Part shown: positions 10,404 to 20,775 of the stretch, one piece after another
Layout: each line of letters starts with the position of its first letter
Position numbering within the stretch: the stretch's first letter is position 1
DNA from: Suillus spraguei
Lineage: Eukaryota > Basidiomycota > Agaricomycetes > Boletales > Suillaceae
Length of the DNA stretch: 57,793 bases
Reading direction: 5' to 3'
NCBI GenBank assembly: GCA_016800925.1
Contig: JABCPU010000411.1
Location: 1 to 57,793, forward strand
Program-made: the position numbers and the translations under genes
The notes under the pieces: model-generated
Told to the model about the DNA's origin: nothing
Database searches by the model: none
What the model saw: the letters and a program-made list of their open reading frames with translations, nothing else

Positions 10404-11241
10404 ATGTCGACCAAAGAATTTGAATATAAGATCGGTCAACCGATTGGTTTTGATGGAGATCGCGATAACTCTCGCGAGTTTATCCAGTCGTGCAATTTGC
10501 ACTTTGACATCAATGAAAAGCTTTACACCACCGACAAACAGAAGATCATCTACATAACATCCTTTATGACCGAAAAGAATGCCAAATCATGGAAGGAACA
10601 ATTCCTTGAACACGCCCAATCTACCGACACATCGGGACAAAAAAGTTGGTTATGGGACGATGGTGGAGTTTATGAAGAGCTTCAAAGAAGCATTCGAACC
10701 AGTGGATACCAGGATGACCGCACTTACACGCCTTAGGGATCTCAAACAAGGAACCGGAGATCTCCATACCTACGTCGCTGACTTTGAGGCACTTGCAGCC
10801 AAGGCTCAGATCACCGACAACGCAACGAAGATTCAGTTCTTCCAAGACGGTCTTAATTGGGGTATCCTCACAAAGCTTTTCAATACAGGAGATGTCTCCG
10901 AGATATTCAGAGATGTTGTGTTGCAATGCGTTGCTATTGACAACGCCCATCATCGGCTTAATGCCATGAGGACACATCATGTTCCACAACAGAAGAAGAA
11001 GAACTACGGGAATGCACGGTATATTCCGAACTGTGATTCCAACGCAATGGTCGTAGATCGGATCTCCGATATGGAAAGATCTGAATGCATGAAGAAAGGA
11101 CAATGCTTCGGATGCAGAAAGACAGCACACCGCATCCATAATTGTCCCGACAGAAAGAAGAAACCCCCGCTCCGACAAACCGAAGTCAAAGGAGAAGAAG
11201 AAGATGAAGAAACCGTGAGACGGATTGTCCAGGATTTTTGA
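10404..11241 (+). pseudogene. gag: Element 1 gag
   Basis: Encodes the capsid/nucleocapsid protein of the retroelement, about 278 residues. The start ATG at 10404 (MSTKEFEYKIGQP) is shared by elements 3 and 4. A capsid-like helical region covers about residues 20-190 (FMTEKNAKSWKEQF, LRDLKQGTGDLHTYVADFE). The nucleocapsid knuckle is CX2CX4HX4C at about 11101-11143 (CFGCRKTAHRIHNC); the usual Gly before the His is Ala here, while elements 3 and 4 keep Gly. A frameshift near 10645 (one extra A in a run of A) separates N and C parts. The ORF ends at TGA 11239-11241 inside GATTTTTGATG, overlapping the pol reading frame. It would assemble virus-like particles in the cytoplasm. Confidence 0.9.
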
Positions 11242-14200
11242 TGTGGAGAAACAAAGACTCGACGTATGTTTCTCCCAATGTATTACTAAGACTTGTATGC
11301 GCTGTAGGTAAAAGAAAAGAACTTCGTGTCCCTATCACCCTCCACTCGCGTACTCGCTTGAAATCCGTCGACACTACCGCTGTTATCGATTCAGGAGCAG
11401 CAGGAACATTCATCTCAGAAGAGTTTGTGAAACTTCATCAAATCACACGACGAAAACTCAAAACACCGTTTCGAGTCACAACGGCAGATGGAACTCTTAT
11501 AAAAGGAGGACCAATCACGCATTATTGCCTTCTAGTGGTGAAAATTGATGACCGAACCATGTATGGAAAATTCAACATCACCAAGTTAGGAAGGAGGGAT
11601 CAAATCCTCCTCGGAATTCCATGGTTACGAGCAATGAACCCAATTATAGACTGGGCTGCTGAAACACTTGTCCTTTCACGGACAGAGAAATCAGACGAAA
11701 TCGAAATCGATCTGGATGAAGACCGAAAGAAGAACGGGTTGCCCCGACTTTTCAACCACCATACTAGATGGCAACATTCCCGACTTCCTAAACCATTCTT
11801 CGCCTCTCCTATCAACGTTCCTGAAGAACCAGAAGTACGAACGCCACGTACTATAGAACCTACCCCACGAGTACAACTGCCACGAGCAGTGTCACCGATC
11901 CCTGCGCAGAGAAGCGCAAGAATGAATCTGAACCCGAGCATCGGGCCGGACAAGAACCTATTGAGCAACGGCCGATAGAAGAACAGAAGCAAGGAAAAAG
12001 GAAACGGAAGAAGAACTCCCAGGGCGAAGCACCAACCTACCGAAACTATCCAAGTTCTTCGTTCCCCCAAAAACTCTTTCAGCTTCAATTGAAGAAATCC
12101 CCGATAAAGAAGAACCCGTGCCCTCGTTGATCCCAACTGAGGATGATGACCAATTTGACACCATGCACGATGTCTGGCTTGCACCAGAAGTGCGCGAAAT
12201 TTCCTCTTATGAACTAGGAGAAGGAGAATTTCTTGTGGAATATGATACCGACGGGATTAGCATGAGGATCATAGAAGAAGTATCCATGGATACACCCTTG
12301 ACATGTGATGGAACTTCTCAACTTGAACAATCCTCTCCCTACTCTGCGATTCCACTTCCTCCTCCGAAATATAGTAACAAAGCTCAGGAATTCGCTACGG
12401 ACGAGAAGGAAAAGAAAAAGAAATCCTTCGAAGAATTGGTCCCGGATTATTTGCACGACTTCGCAGACGTCTTTGCTAAAGACGGATTAAACAAACTACC
12501 CCCGAACGACCTGGTATTGATCATCGGATCGATACTAAACCCGGTTTTATCCCTCGTACGTCTAAGGTTTACCCGTTATCGGAAAAAGAACGTGCTGCTG
12601 TCAAAACGTTTATCGATGAAAACGTTGCGAAAGGTTTCATCTCAGAATCGAAGTCACCTCAAGCCAGTGGCTTCTTCTTTGTGGGAAAGAAGAGTGGAGA
12701 ACTGCGTCCCTGTCAAGATTACCGCTACATCAATGATTGGACAGTCAAGAACGCATATCCGCTCCCACTCCCTATTTCCCTTGTCGCACGCCTTCATAAC
12801 GCACAGTTCTTTACGAAAATGGATATTCGGTCCGGTTATAACAACATTCGCATCCATCCTGATGATAGGTGGAAAGCTGCTTTTACCACGGAATTCGGCC
12901 TCTTCGAACCGAACGTCATGTTCTTTGGCCTCTGCAATTCCCCAGCAACTTTCAAGCATACATGAATCGTACCTTTCAACAAGAAATCAATGAAGGATGG
13001 ATGGTTATCTATATGGACGATATCCTGATTTTCTCTACAACAATGGCAGAACACCGGAACGGACAGACGAGTTTTGATGAAAATACGAAAAGAACACTGT
13101 TCTTGAAACCGGAGAAATGCACCTTCGATGCAGAAGAAGTGGAATACCTCGGAATGATAATTCGCCCCGGACAAGTTGCTATGGACACCGCCAAGACCAA
13201 GGGAATCTCCGAATGGCCAATCCCGAAATCTGTAAAAGATGTTCGGTCATTCCTCGGTTTTTGCAACTTCTACCGCACGTTCATTTCCCACTATTCTGAC
13301 ATCGCCAGACCCCTTATCGATTGACAAAGAAAGATAAGGCCTTTGAATGGTCAACCGAATGTATGGACACCTTCGAAGAATGAAACGACGCTTCACTTCC
13401 CAACCGGTACTCCGTAACCCTGATCCTTCCCGGCAATTTGCCATTGCTACCGAGCTTCGCTTGTAGCAACTGGGGAGTTCTCTTACAGACTGATGAGAAT
13501 GGTGTTTATCACCCATGTGCATATCTTTCACAGTCTTTGAACCCGCAGAACGCAATTACCAGATCTTTGATCGGGAACTCCTTGCCGTGATCCGGGCATT
13601 GAACGAATGGCGTCATTATCTCGAAGGAAACCCACACCCCGTCCTGGTATTCACCGACCATAAGAACCTTCTGTACTTTAGAAGTGCACAGAAGCTTACC
13701 CGTCGCCAAGCACGTTGGCAATTGATTTTGTCTATTTACGACATCGAACTGCATCACGTTGCAGGTACTAAATTAGCAGTACCTGATGCACTATCCCGCC
13801 GGCCTGATTATGACTCTGGCAAAGACGATAACGAGGACCAGACCCTCCTCCCTGACGCTCTATTCGTTCGTCTTATTGACACCGACTTGAAGGATGTGCT
13901 GTCATCCTCTGACCCCCTCGACGACCCTGTCTTCAAGACGCGTCTGATGCCCTTGATGGCGTGTGCCTTCCCCCTATGAAATCGGCACTCTCTGACTGGA
14001 AGATTGAGGAGAACGTCCTCTATTTTAAGAACCGCGCCTATATTCCCCGGCGCATCGCTCCGATATCCTGAAAAGGTATCATGATCATCCTACCGCGGGA
14101 CACCCCGGTAGATTCAAAACTGAAGAACTCGTCAAACGGGAAGCTTGGTGGCCTGCCATGGGCTCTTATATTCGGAAATACGTTGAGGGTTGCGCCCTTT

Positions 14201-15323
14201 GTCAGCAAATGAAAGCGGATACTCATCCCGTTCGACCTCCGCTCGCGCCTATTCCTTCGTCGGCTGTTCGCCCGTTCTCCCAGGTCTCCGTTGATCTTAT
14301 CACTGACCTCCCCGTCTCTGGGGGCTTTGACAGTATCATGGTCGTGGTAGACCATGGCCTTATGAAGGGGGTAATTATTATCCCTTGTTTGAAAACCATC
14401 ACTTCAGAAGGTGTGGCTAAGCTATTTTTAAAACATGTTTACCGACGATTTGGACTCCATGACAAAGTCATCTCGGATCGAGGACCGCAATTCCTATCTT
14501 GCTTCTCAAAGGAACTTGCCCGACTTCTCGACTACGTCATCGCTCCATCCACGGCTTATCACCCACAGACCGATGGTCAAACAGAAAGGCTTAATCAGAA
14601 CTTGAAACATACCTCCGCATCTACTGCCGTAACAACCCTGAAGATTGGGTAGAACATCTACCAATCGCTGAATTCGTTCACAACCACCGAAAACACGATG
14701 CAAGGAATGCATCACCCATTTTATTTGATGATGGGATATGAACCACGAGCTATCCCTCATCTCATCCCTGATTCATCCGTCCCCGCAGCAGAAGATCGAG
14801 TACGATCTCTGCAGAAGATAAGAGAGGAAGCAATCGCCTGTCATAACATTGCAATGCAGACAATGGCCGAACGATCCAGAGGAGATAAGTACACCCATGG
14901 AAGATCGGAGATAAGGTTTGGCTATCTGCCGCTAATCTTAGACTTAAGCTCCCATCAAAAAAGCTTGCTCCGAAACGATACGGACCTTTCCCGATCATCG
15001 ACGTCTTATCTCCCATCACGTTCACGCTCCAGCTCCCACCACAGTGGAAGATTCACCCCACGTTCCATGCTTCTGTTTTATCATCCTATAGCGAAACAGA
15101 TGTACACGGACCGAATTTCCCTGAACCACCCCCTGACATCATCGAAGAAGAAGAAGAATACGAAATCGAAGCGATTCTTTCTCATAAAGGAACCGGCAAT
15201 CGCCGACGTTATCTTGTTTCATGGAAAGGATACTCATCGGGAGATAACGAATGGCTCCCAGAAAAGAATCTAAAGAACTCCGCTCGAATCCTAAATGCTT
15301 ATAAGAAGCAATACGCCCTCTGA
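11238..15323 (+). pseudogene. pol: Element 1 pol (protease-RT-RNase H-integrase-chromodomain)
   Basis: About 1360 codons in the -1 frame relative to gag. The protease motif VIDSGAAGTF is at about 11380-11410 with ILLGIPWL at about 11607-11630. The RT spans about 12640-13200 with YMDD at 13010-13021, and the connecting RNase H begins around 13330 ([21 protein letters not shown]). The integrase has a zinc region with CALCQQMK near 14200, Asp in VDLITDLP and SDRGPQF, and Glu in the [10 protein letters not shown] segment. A C-terminal chromodomain (YLVSWKGYSSGDNEWLPEKNL) is at about 15151-15310, ending at TGA 15321. Single-base indels break it near 11960-12120, 12530, 12955, 13065, 13320-13450, 13970-14150, 14600 and 14900. 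The chromodomain should bind modified histone tails and steer integration. Confidence 0.93.
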
Positions 15324-15379
15324 TTATTCCCCAGTTATTCAACTGCGTTAGCACCTGATCAACTACCAACAATATCGAA

Positions 15380-16848
15380 ATGTCTTTCCCCACTGCCTAC
15401 ATCACTCCCGTCACTGTCGCCAACAATGACTCCGATTCTGAAACTGAACAATACGGAAGTCTCACCACCGAAATTGATAACACCTCTTACATCGAAGCCG
15501 CCATCCTCTGCGAGGGACATGCCCTTGAAATCGAAAGAATTCTTACTGAACAAGGCGCTTTCCCCGCCTTACTCCTCGTTAACATCATCCGCACCGCAGC
15601 GCTTATCGAAATCACCGCTAAAGATATTACAGAAGCCACGTACCAGCATCGCTTCTTACATCTTCAAAAACGCATTCGTGCTTACGCTATGTTGCTGCTT
15701 CCCGATTCTTTTAAAGATAATGTTGAAGAAGCTATTCATATCATTGCCGAACGTCGAGCAGGCGTTGCTCGACCTCCCTCTCCGCAGGAAGATACGCCAC
15801 TTCCTATTCCAGCACCCTCATCTTCGCGTGTTTATTCTAGTCTTGACGCCTTTACTGGCCTATACACTGCTGTGCAAGAAATTGGACAACTCACCAACAC
15901 GGTCGTCGACACCATCCAAAGATCAGTCACTGAAACTAGAGCGGCCAGACACCTAGTAGAAGAAGCCATCACTGACTTACAACAAACGCAAGCTGATCTT
16001 GCATCTCCCCCGAACTCCTTCCCCTATCGCACAACCAATCTCATCACCTCTCGTTACGACTTCTCTTGACTGCCCCGATTGGTTGTATGAACCCTGCACT
16101 AAGGAGCAGTGTGAGGCCGCTAAACTACTAGGTATTCCTGCCACCGAGTTGGTAACACTCGGCCCTCGACTCCGTGATCTTCACATACATCCTCCAATGT
16201 CTATCCCAGCATCGTTCGGTCCAATGGACCCCGTTTCGCCAGTCTTAGTAAAAGACTTTGGCATAACCTCTCCTTCTTCCTCTAAAGAACTCCTTGCGGC
16301 TGCCGAACGAGAGGTTACTCCAGATCTCCCTACATCGGCATACACTTTATCCCCGCTCAACAAGCGCAGTTGAGGCGGCAGAACACCCTTGCCTTAAAAC
16401 GTATGACGAAGAAGAAGGGAAAGAAGCGCGCTAGATCCACTAGTCCTACGCCCATCATTTCCCCGTCTCCCCTACGCAAAGTTTCTTCCAATCCTGACGA
16501 GAACATGAAATGCCGCGTCTGTGGATTATTAGGACATCGTCAAAAGAACTGCGCGGAATATCAGTGCAAGGTTTGCAGATATTGGTCGCCTACTCATTTA
16601 TCTATCTACTGCCCAACCGAGTTGGGCCTCCTCCCTTTGAGTTAACTTGGAAAGATGAGGGATTTTACGACGCGCTTCGTGCTTGGGAAAAGCAACTTGA
16701 CGACGAACGTATTCAGGCAGAGAAGAGAAGGGATTCCAAACGACGCGCTGGTTTAGAGGAAGCTAAGTACATGATGAGTGGTTCCTTTGCTGATGAAAAC
16801 TACGAATGGAGCGACGATCCCGTTTACTATGCGAACCAAGATGGGTAA
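15380..16848 (+). pseudogene. Element 1 ORF3: accessory protein with two zinc knuckles
   Basis: An ORF of about 489 codons begins 56 nt after the pol stop (ATG 15380, MSFPTAYITPV) and ends just before the polypurine tract. Frames change near 16010, 16370 and 16620. N-terminal part: acidic stretch (NDSDSE), then a predicted helical segment (LQKRIRAYAMLLLPDSF, VEEAIHIIAERRAGVARPP) and a likely coiled coil (YTAVQEIGQLTNTVVDTIQ, about 15860-16000). Middle: Pro/Ser-rich with CPDWLYEPCTKEQCEAAKLL. C-terminal: basic KKKGKKRARS, then two zinc knuckles at 16511-16612 (CRVCGLLGHRQKNC and CKVCRYWSPTHLSIYC), then an acidic tail. No signal peptide or membrane span, so not env-like. Homologous ORFs sit in the same place in elements 3 and 4. 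Function unknown; RNA/DNA binding is inferred from the knuckles. Confidence 0.85.
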
Positions 16849-16868
16849 AAGTTGGTGATTTTACATGT

Positions 16869-16878
16869 AAAGAGGGGG
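16869..16878 (+). other. Element 1 polypurine tract
   Basis: AAAGAGGGGG sits three bases before the 3' LTR at 16882, the expected place for the plus-strand primer. The equivalent in element 3 is at 35377-35385 on the minus strand. Element 4 has lost this region. Confidence 0.8.
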
Positions 16879-16881
16879 TAA

Positions 16882-17355
16882 TGTTACAATCGTACGTGCC
16901 CCTATTCATTTTCTACTTCATTTACCTTGTATATTACGTAACATGACTCTGACTCATATGCTCAACGCATCTGTACTATAGTTGCCTTCCTCCTTTGGAT
17001 ACGCACTTACGTTCTCACGCCTCTCTTGGTCTGTGCGCACATATTGGCCTATTTAAGCACAGTGTACTTGTAGTAGATTCCCTACTTTAATCTTACTGGG
17101 TTTTACCTGGAATCTCCTTCGCTTAGGTCTCCAACCTAAGTCGTCTTGAATCGTCTCTAAGTCTAAGCACTCCTTAGCCTTAGTCTCTATTCTCGCGGAT
17201 ACCTCTTTGACTTGTCATTGAGGCTGAATCCTTGATCGTACTCGGAACACGTTCCTTGTACTTTCACCTTGTTCTTTTTTTGAACATTGTAAGAACTCCC
17301 AGCAGACCGTCTGTGTTTTCTCACTGTCGCTGGTGACGCCACCCCAGTTCGTAAC
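16882..17355 (+). repeat. Element 1 3' LTR
   Basis: 474 bp, same ends as the 5' LTR. The differences from it are mostly in the last 170 bp and resemble element 2-type bases in part, which may reflect gene conversion or recombination. The right boundary abuts element 2 pol. Confidence 0.93.
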
Positions 17356-18152
17356 ACATTTGTATCTCTTCCAGGGATTTCTTCTTCTGCTTTTCTTTTC
17401 CCATACTTCTGTTCTTCTATTGGCCGTTGCTCAATAGGTTCTGGTCTAGTCCGATATTCGGGCTTGGATTCGTTCTTGCGTTTTTCTGCGCGGGGAATCA
17501 GTGATACTGCTCGTGGCAGTTGTACACGGGGAGTAGGGTCTATAGTACGCGGCATTTGTACTTCCGGTTCAGGATCTTTTAGGAATAGGAGGGATCTCGG
17601 AAGTTGTGAGTGTTGCCATTTCCTAGGATGGCAATGGAAGGTCGAGGGCAACCCATTCTTCTTCCGATCGGTATCGACATCAATTTCAATTTCGTTCGAT
17701 TTTGTCGTTCGAGGGAGGACTAGTGTTTCAGTGGCCCAATCTATACTTGGGTTCATTGCGCATAACCATGGAATCCCCAGAAGGATTTGATCTCTCCTTC
17801 CTAGTTTAGTGATATTGAATTTTCCATACATGGTTTGTTCATCAATTTTGACCACTAGGAGACAGTAATGCATGATCGGTCCTCCTTTGATATAGGTCCC
17901 GTCAGCAGTTGTGACTTTGAAAGGTTTGTCGAGTTTTCTTTTAGTGATTTTATGGAGTTTCACAAACTCCTCGGAGATGAAGGTTCCGGCTGCTCCGGAA
18001 TCTATAATGGCAGTGGTGTCAACGGATTTTAAACACGTACGCAAGTGGAGAGTGATGGGAACACGAAGTTCTTTTCTTTCACCTACAGCACGTACAAGTC
18101 TTAGTAATACATTGGGAGAAACATACGTCGAATCCTTGTTTCTCCAATTCAA
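17356..18152 (-). pseudogene. pol: Element 2 pol, protease part only
   Basis: An uninterrupted frame from just after gag carries IIDSGAAGTFISEEF (about 18015-17970) and ILLGIPWL (about 17800-17775), then the proline-rich linker to the break at 17355. The frame then reads on into the inserted LTR without meaning. There is no ATG at the gag/pol junction (TGAATTGG), so expression would need -1 slippage on the T run. Confidence 0.85.
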
Positions 18153-18985
18153 AAATCCTCAACAACTCGCCTCACTGTTTCTTCATCTTCTTCATCTTTG
18201 ACTTCAGCTTGTCGGAGCGGTGTCTTCTTCTTTCTTTCAGGACAATTGTGAATATGGTGTCCAGTCTTCTTGCATCCGAAGCATTGTCCCTTCTTCATGC
18301 ATTCGGATCTCTCCATGTCGGAGATTCAATCTACGACCATTGCATTGGGGTCGCGATTAGGTATGTAACACGCGTTCCCATAGTTCTTCTTCTTCTGTTG
18401 TGGAGCATGACGTGTCTGTATTGCTTGAAGACGATGATGGGAGTTGTCAATGGAAATGCATTGCAGCACAACCTCGCGAAATACTTCTGAGACATCTCCT
18501 GGTGCGAAAAGCTTGGTAAGGATACCCATATTCAGGCCATCTTGGAAGAATTGAATCTTTGTTGCATCATCGGTGATACAGGCCTTGGCCACAAGGGCCT
18601 CAAAGTTAGCGATGTAGGTATGGAGATCACTGCTTCCTTGTTTGAGGTCCCTGAGTTTTGTTAATGCGGTTCCTTTAGTATCCACTGGTTCGAAGGCTTC
18701 TTTAAAGCTTTTCATAAAATCCAACAATGTCCCGTAACCAACTTTTTGTCCAGAGGTATCGGTTGACTGAGCATGGTCAAGGAATTGCTCTTTCCAAGAT
18801 TTGGCCTTTTTCTCAGTCATGAAGGATGTAATGAAAATGATCTTCTGCTTGTCGGTGGTGTAGAGTTTGTCGTTGATGTCAAAGCATAGGTTGCATGATT
18901 GGATAAATTCGCGAGAGTTGTTGCGATCTCCATCAAAACCGGTTGGGAGACCAATTTTGTATTCAAATTCTTTGGTGGTCGTCAT
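18149..18985 (-). pseudogene. gag: Element 2 gag
   Basis: Starts at ATG 18985 (MTTTKEFEYKIGLPTGF) and aligns with the other gag proteins throughout, ending at TGA 18151-18149 after a CCHC knuckle (near 18290-18245). The frame is intact except for one in-frame TGA at 18328-18326, where elements 1, 3 and 4 have an Arg codon (CGG/CGA), so a CpG C-to-T transition is the likely cause. It differs from the other gags at many positions, marking a separate subfamily. Confidence 0.88.
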
Positions 18986-19035
18986 AGTGGCGATTCGTCT
19001 GGTGAGTTATACTTTCTCGGTGCCTACATGCGCTG

Positions 19036-19499
19036 TGTTATGAACTGGGGTGGTGTCACCAGCGACAGTGAAAAGACACAGACAGTCTGCTGGGAAGTTC
19101 TACAATGTCCAGAAGAGGACAAGGTGAAAGTACAAGGAACGCGTTCCGAGTACGATCAAGGGTTCGGCCTCAAAGACAAGTCTAAGAGGTTCTACGAGAA
19201 TAGAGACTAAGACTAAGGAGTGCTTAGACTTAGAGACGATTCAAGACGACTTAGGTTGGAGACCTAAGCGAAGGATGTTCCAGGTAAAACCCAGTAAGAT
19301 TGAAGTGAAGTATACAAGCATAATACAATGTGCTTAAATAGGTCAATATGTGCACACAGACCAAGAGAGATGTGAGAACGTAAGTGCGTATCCAAAGAAG
19401 GAAGGCAACTATAGTACAAATGCGTTGAGCATATGAGTCAGAGTTACATAATGTCCAAAGTAAAGGAGAAAATGAATAGGGGCACGTATGACTGTAACA
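19036..19499 (-). repeat. Element 2 5' LTR
   Basis: 464 bp, TGTTA...TAACA read on the minus strand. More diverged than the other LTRs: the self-primer 11-mer carries one change (ACTTCAATCTT). Confidence 0.9.
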
Positions 19500-20775
19500 A
19501 GCTTGCATGTTAAGAACTATCCTAGTTGTTAGAATCCGCATCCGATAGCCCCTATCTGGAAGAAGATAGAGATATCTGGAAATGATATCCGGAAGTATTT
19601 CTGGTCATGTGACCTGTCATCTGGATTAGGTTACTCCTCTTAAATCACCAGACTACCTGTCAAGTAGCGGAGTAGACTAACACTCATCCATAATAATGAT
19701 AGCATAGTGTACAGCTACTTACTCCATACATATTTAGTATAAGAACAACATGTAAACTACAAGTTAAAGGGTCAAAATAAGAAATCTATTCTGTACCAAA
19801 GTTACTCTACTCCTATAAAACCAGATTTCCAATCCTTTCCGGTTCCTAACATAGTCCGCTCTTCCAGAACCCCTATTTCCGGAATACCTCCAGAAAACAT
19901 CTTGGAAACCTCCTCCGGAAATCCTTCGGATTCCTTTCAGAAACTTTATCAGAAACAAATCCAGAAGCCCTCCAGATTCCATCCCCTATACTCTGGCTAT
20001 AATCTTATCACCAGTTCATAACAGAAAGCATCTAAGGGGGTCCGCAAAGGCCCAGATGATTTGGTGGAATCAATAGAACTGGAACAATGGTGAGATCAGA
20101 AACATAAGTCTGTTTGAGATGAACTCGTGCTATCCGAGTCCCAGTTGCTGTCATCATCTGATATCTCGAAGCTCAATGATATGAAGGTCTCTGAATGCCA
20201 TTGTAGTGAATTCATGAATGAGAGTATGATTCAGAGAGACATCAATAACAACGACACATATGACGCGCATATAATTGATATTGGTCACATGATATCACTC
20301 ATGACATCCAAAATATTGAATTTAGTGAGCAGCGCCCTTCAACACACGTTTTTCATTGATTCAACTATCTAGATGTGTTCTACAGTATTGAAAATGACCC
20401 CCTCTCAGTACTCGGCGAATGATTCTATCAATTTCTGATGCCGCTATCGAGGAACTCAGAACAGTATACAGGTAAGTTCAAGGAGCTGTGTATTAAGGTT
20501 TAAAAGCTTATGTAAAGTTACCCTACATATCCAGAATTCTTCCTCTGGCGTGGCAGTGCGACTCGATACTTCGAAGTTCAGTCAGCCTAATCAAGACAAA
20601 TATTTGTCTCGCTGCTGCAAGGTCGTGCAGACACTCGCAGACAGCGAATTAAAGGACATATATTATACATAATGAAACAAGTCTGATATAATAAGTGTCC
20701 AACTCTAGACCCTTCCAAGACAACGGACTTCAACCCATAAATACTATGAGGCGTTTAGTGATATTTTATTTTGAG
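19500..20775. other. Intergenic stretch without a recognised gene
   Basis: Many tccgga/tctgga words at 19540-19980 resemble those in LTR family C but do not align clearly. The 81-codon ORF at 20127-20372 has no recognisable motif. The AATAAA signal for the bHLH gene lies at its right end. Confidence 0.5.

Larger units (their letters stand above)
9731..17355 (+). mobile_element. Element 1: full-length Ty3/gypsy chromovirus with extra ORF3
   Basis: A 7625-bp retrotransposon bounded by two 474-bp LTRs of about 97% identity by eye (13 or so differences, clustered in the 3' third). Order: LTR, self-primer site, leader palindrome, gag, pol (protease, RT, RNase H, integrase, chromodomain), ORF3, polypurine tract, LTR. 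The chromodomain and self-priming site place it near the Tf1/sushi group of chromoviruses. Flanks do not form a target-site duplication: ccatc on the left (family B LTR), cattt on the right (inside element 2 pol). Coding regions carry several single-base indels, so this copy is not intact, though every domain is recognisable. Confidence 0.95.
17356..19499 (-). mobile_element. Element 2: chromovirus fragment (5' LTR, gag, protease)
   Basis: A related but diverged element in the opposite orientation to element 1. It keeps its 5' LTR (19036-19499), gag and the protease part of pol, and is cut at 17355 by the end of element 1. RT, integrase, ORF3 and its 3' LTR are absent. The leader is also nearly gone: only about 50 bp lie between the LTR and the gag ATG, against about 200 bp in elements 1, 3 and 4, so the primer site and palindrome are deleted. 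This copy could not transpose by itself. Confidence 0.88.

Noticed and set aside
11238..11241. ATG-overlap reinitiation as the only route to pol
   Set aside because: Two of the four copies lack the ATG, so it cannot be taken as the family mechanism.
12654..12959. Antisense ORF over reverse transcriptase (and its equivalents at 38965-39573 and 46046-46447 opposite pol)
   Set aside because: Mirrors the conserved RT codons on the other strand; recurs only because the RT sequence is conserved.
15380..16848. ORF3 as an env-like gene
   Set aside because: No signal peptide, membrane span or cysteine-rich ectodomain; instead cytosolic features with zinc knuckles and basic patch.
20127..20372. 81-codon ORF downstream of the bHLH gene
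   Set aside because: No motif or homologue recognised; may be a transposon remnant.
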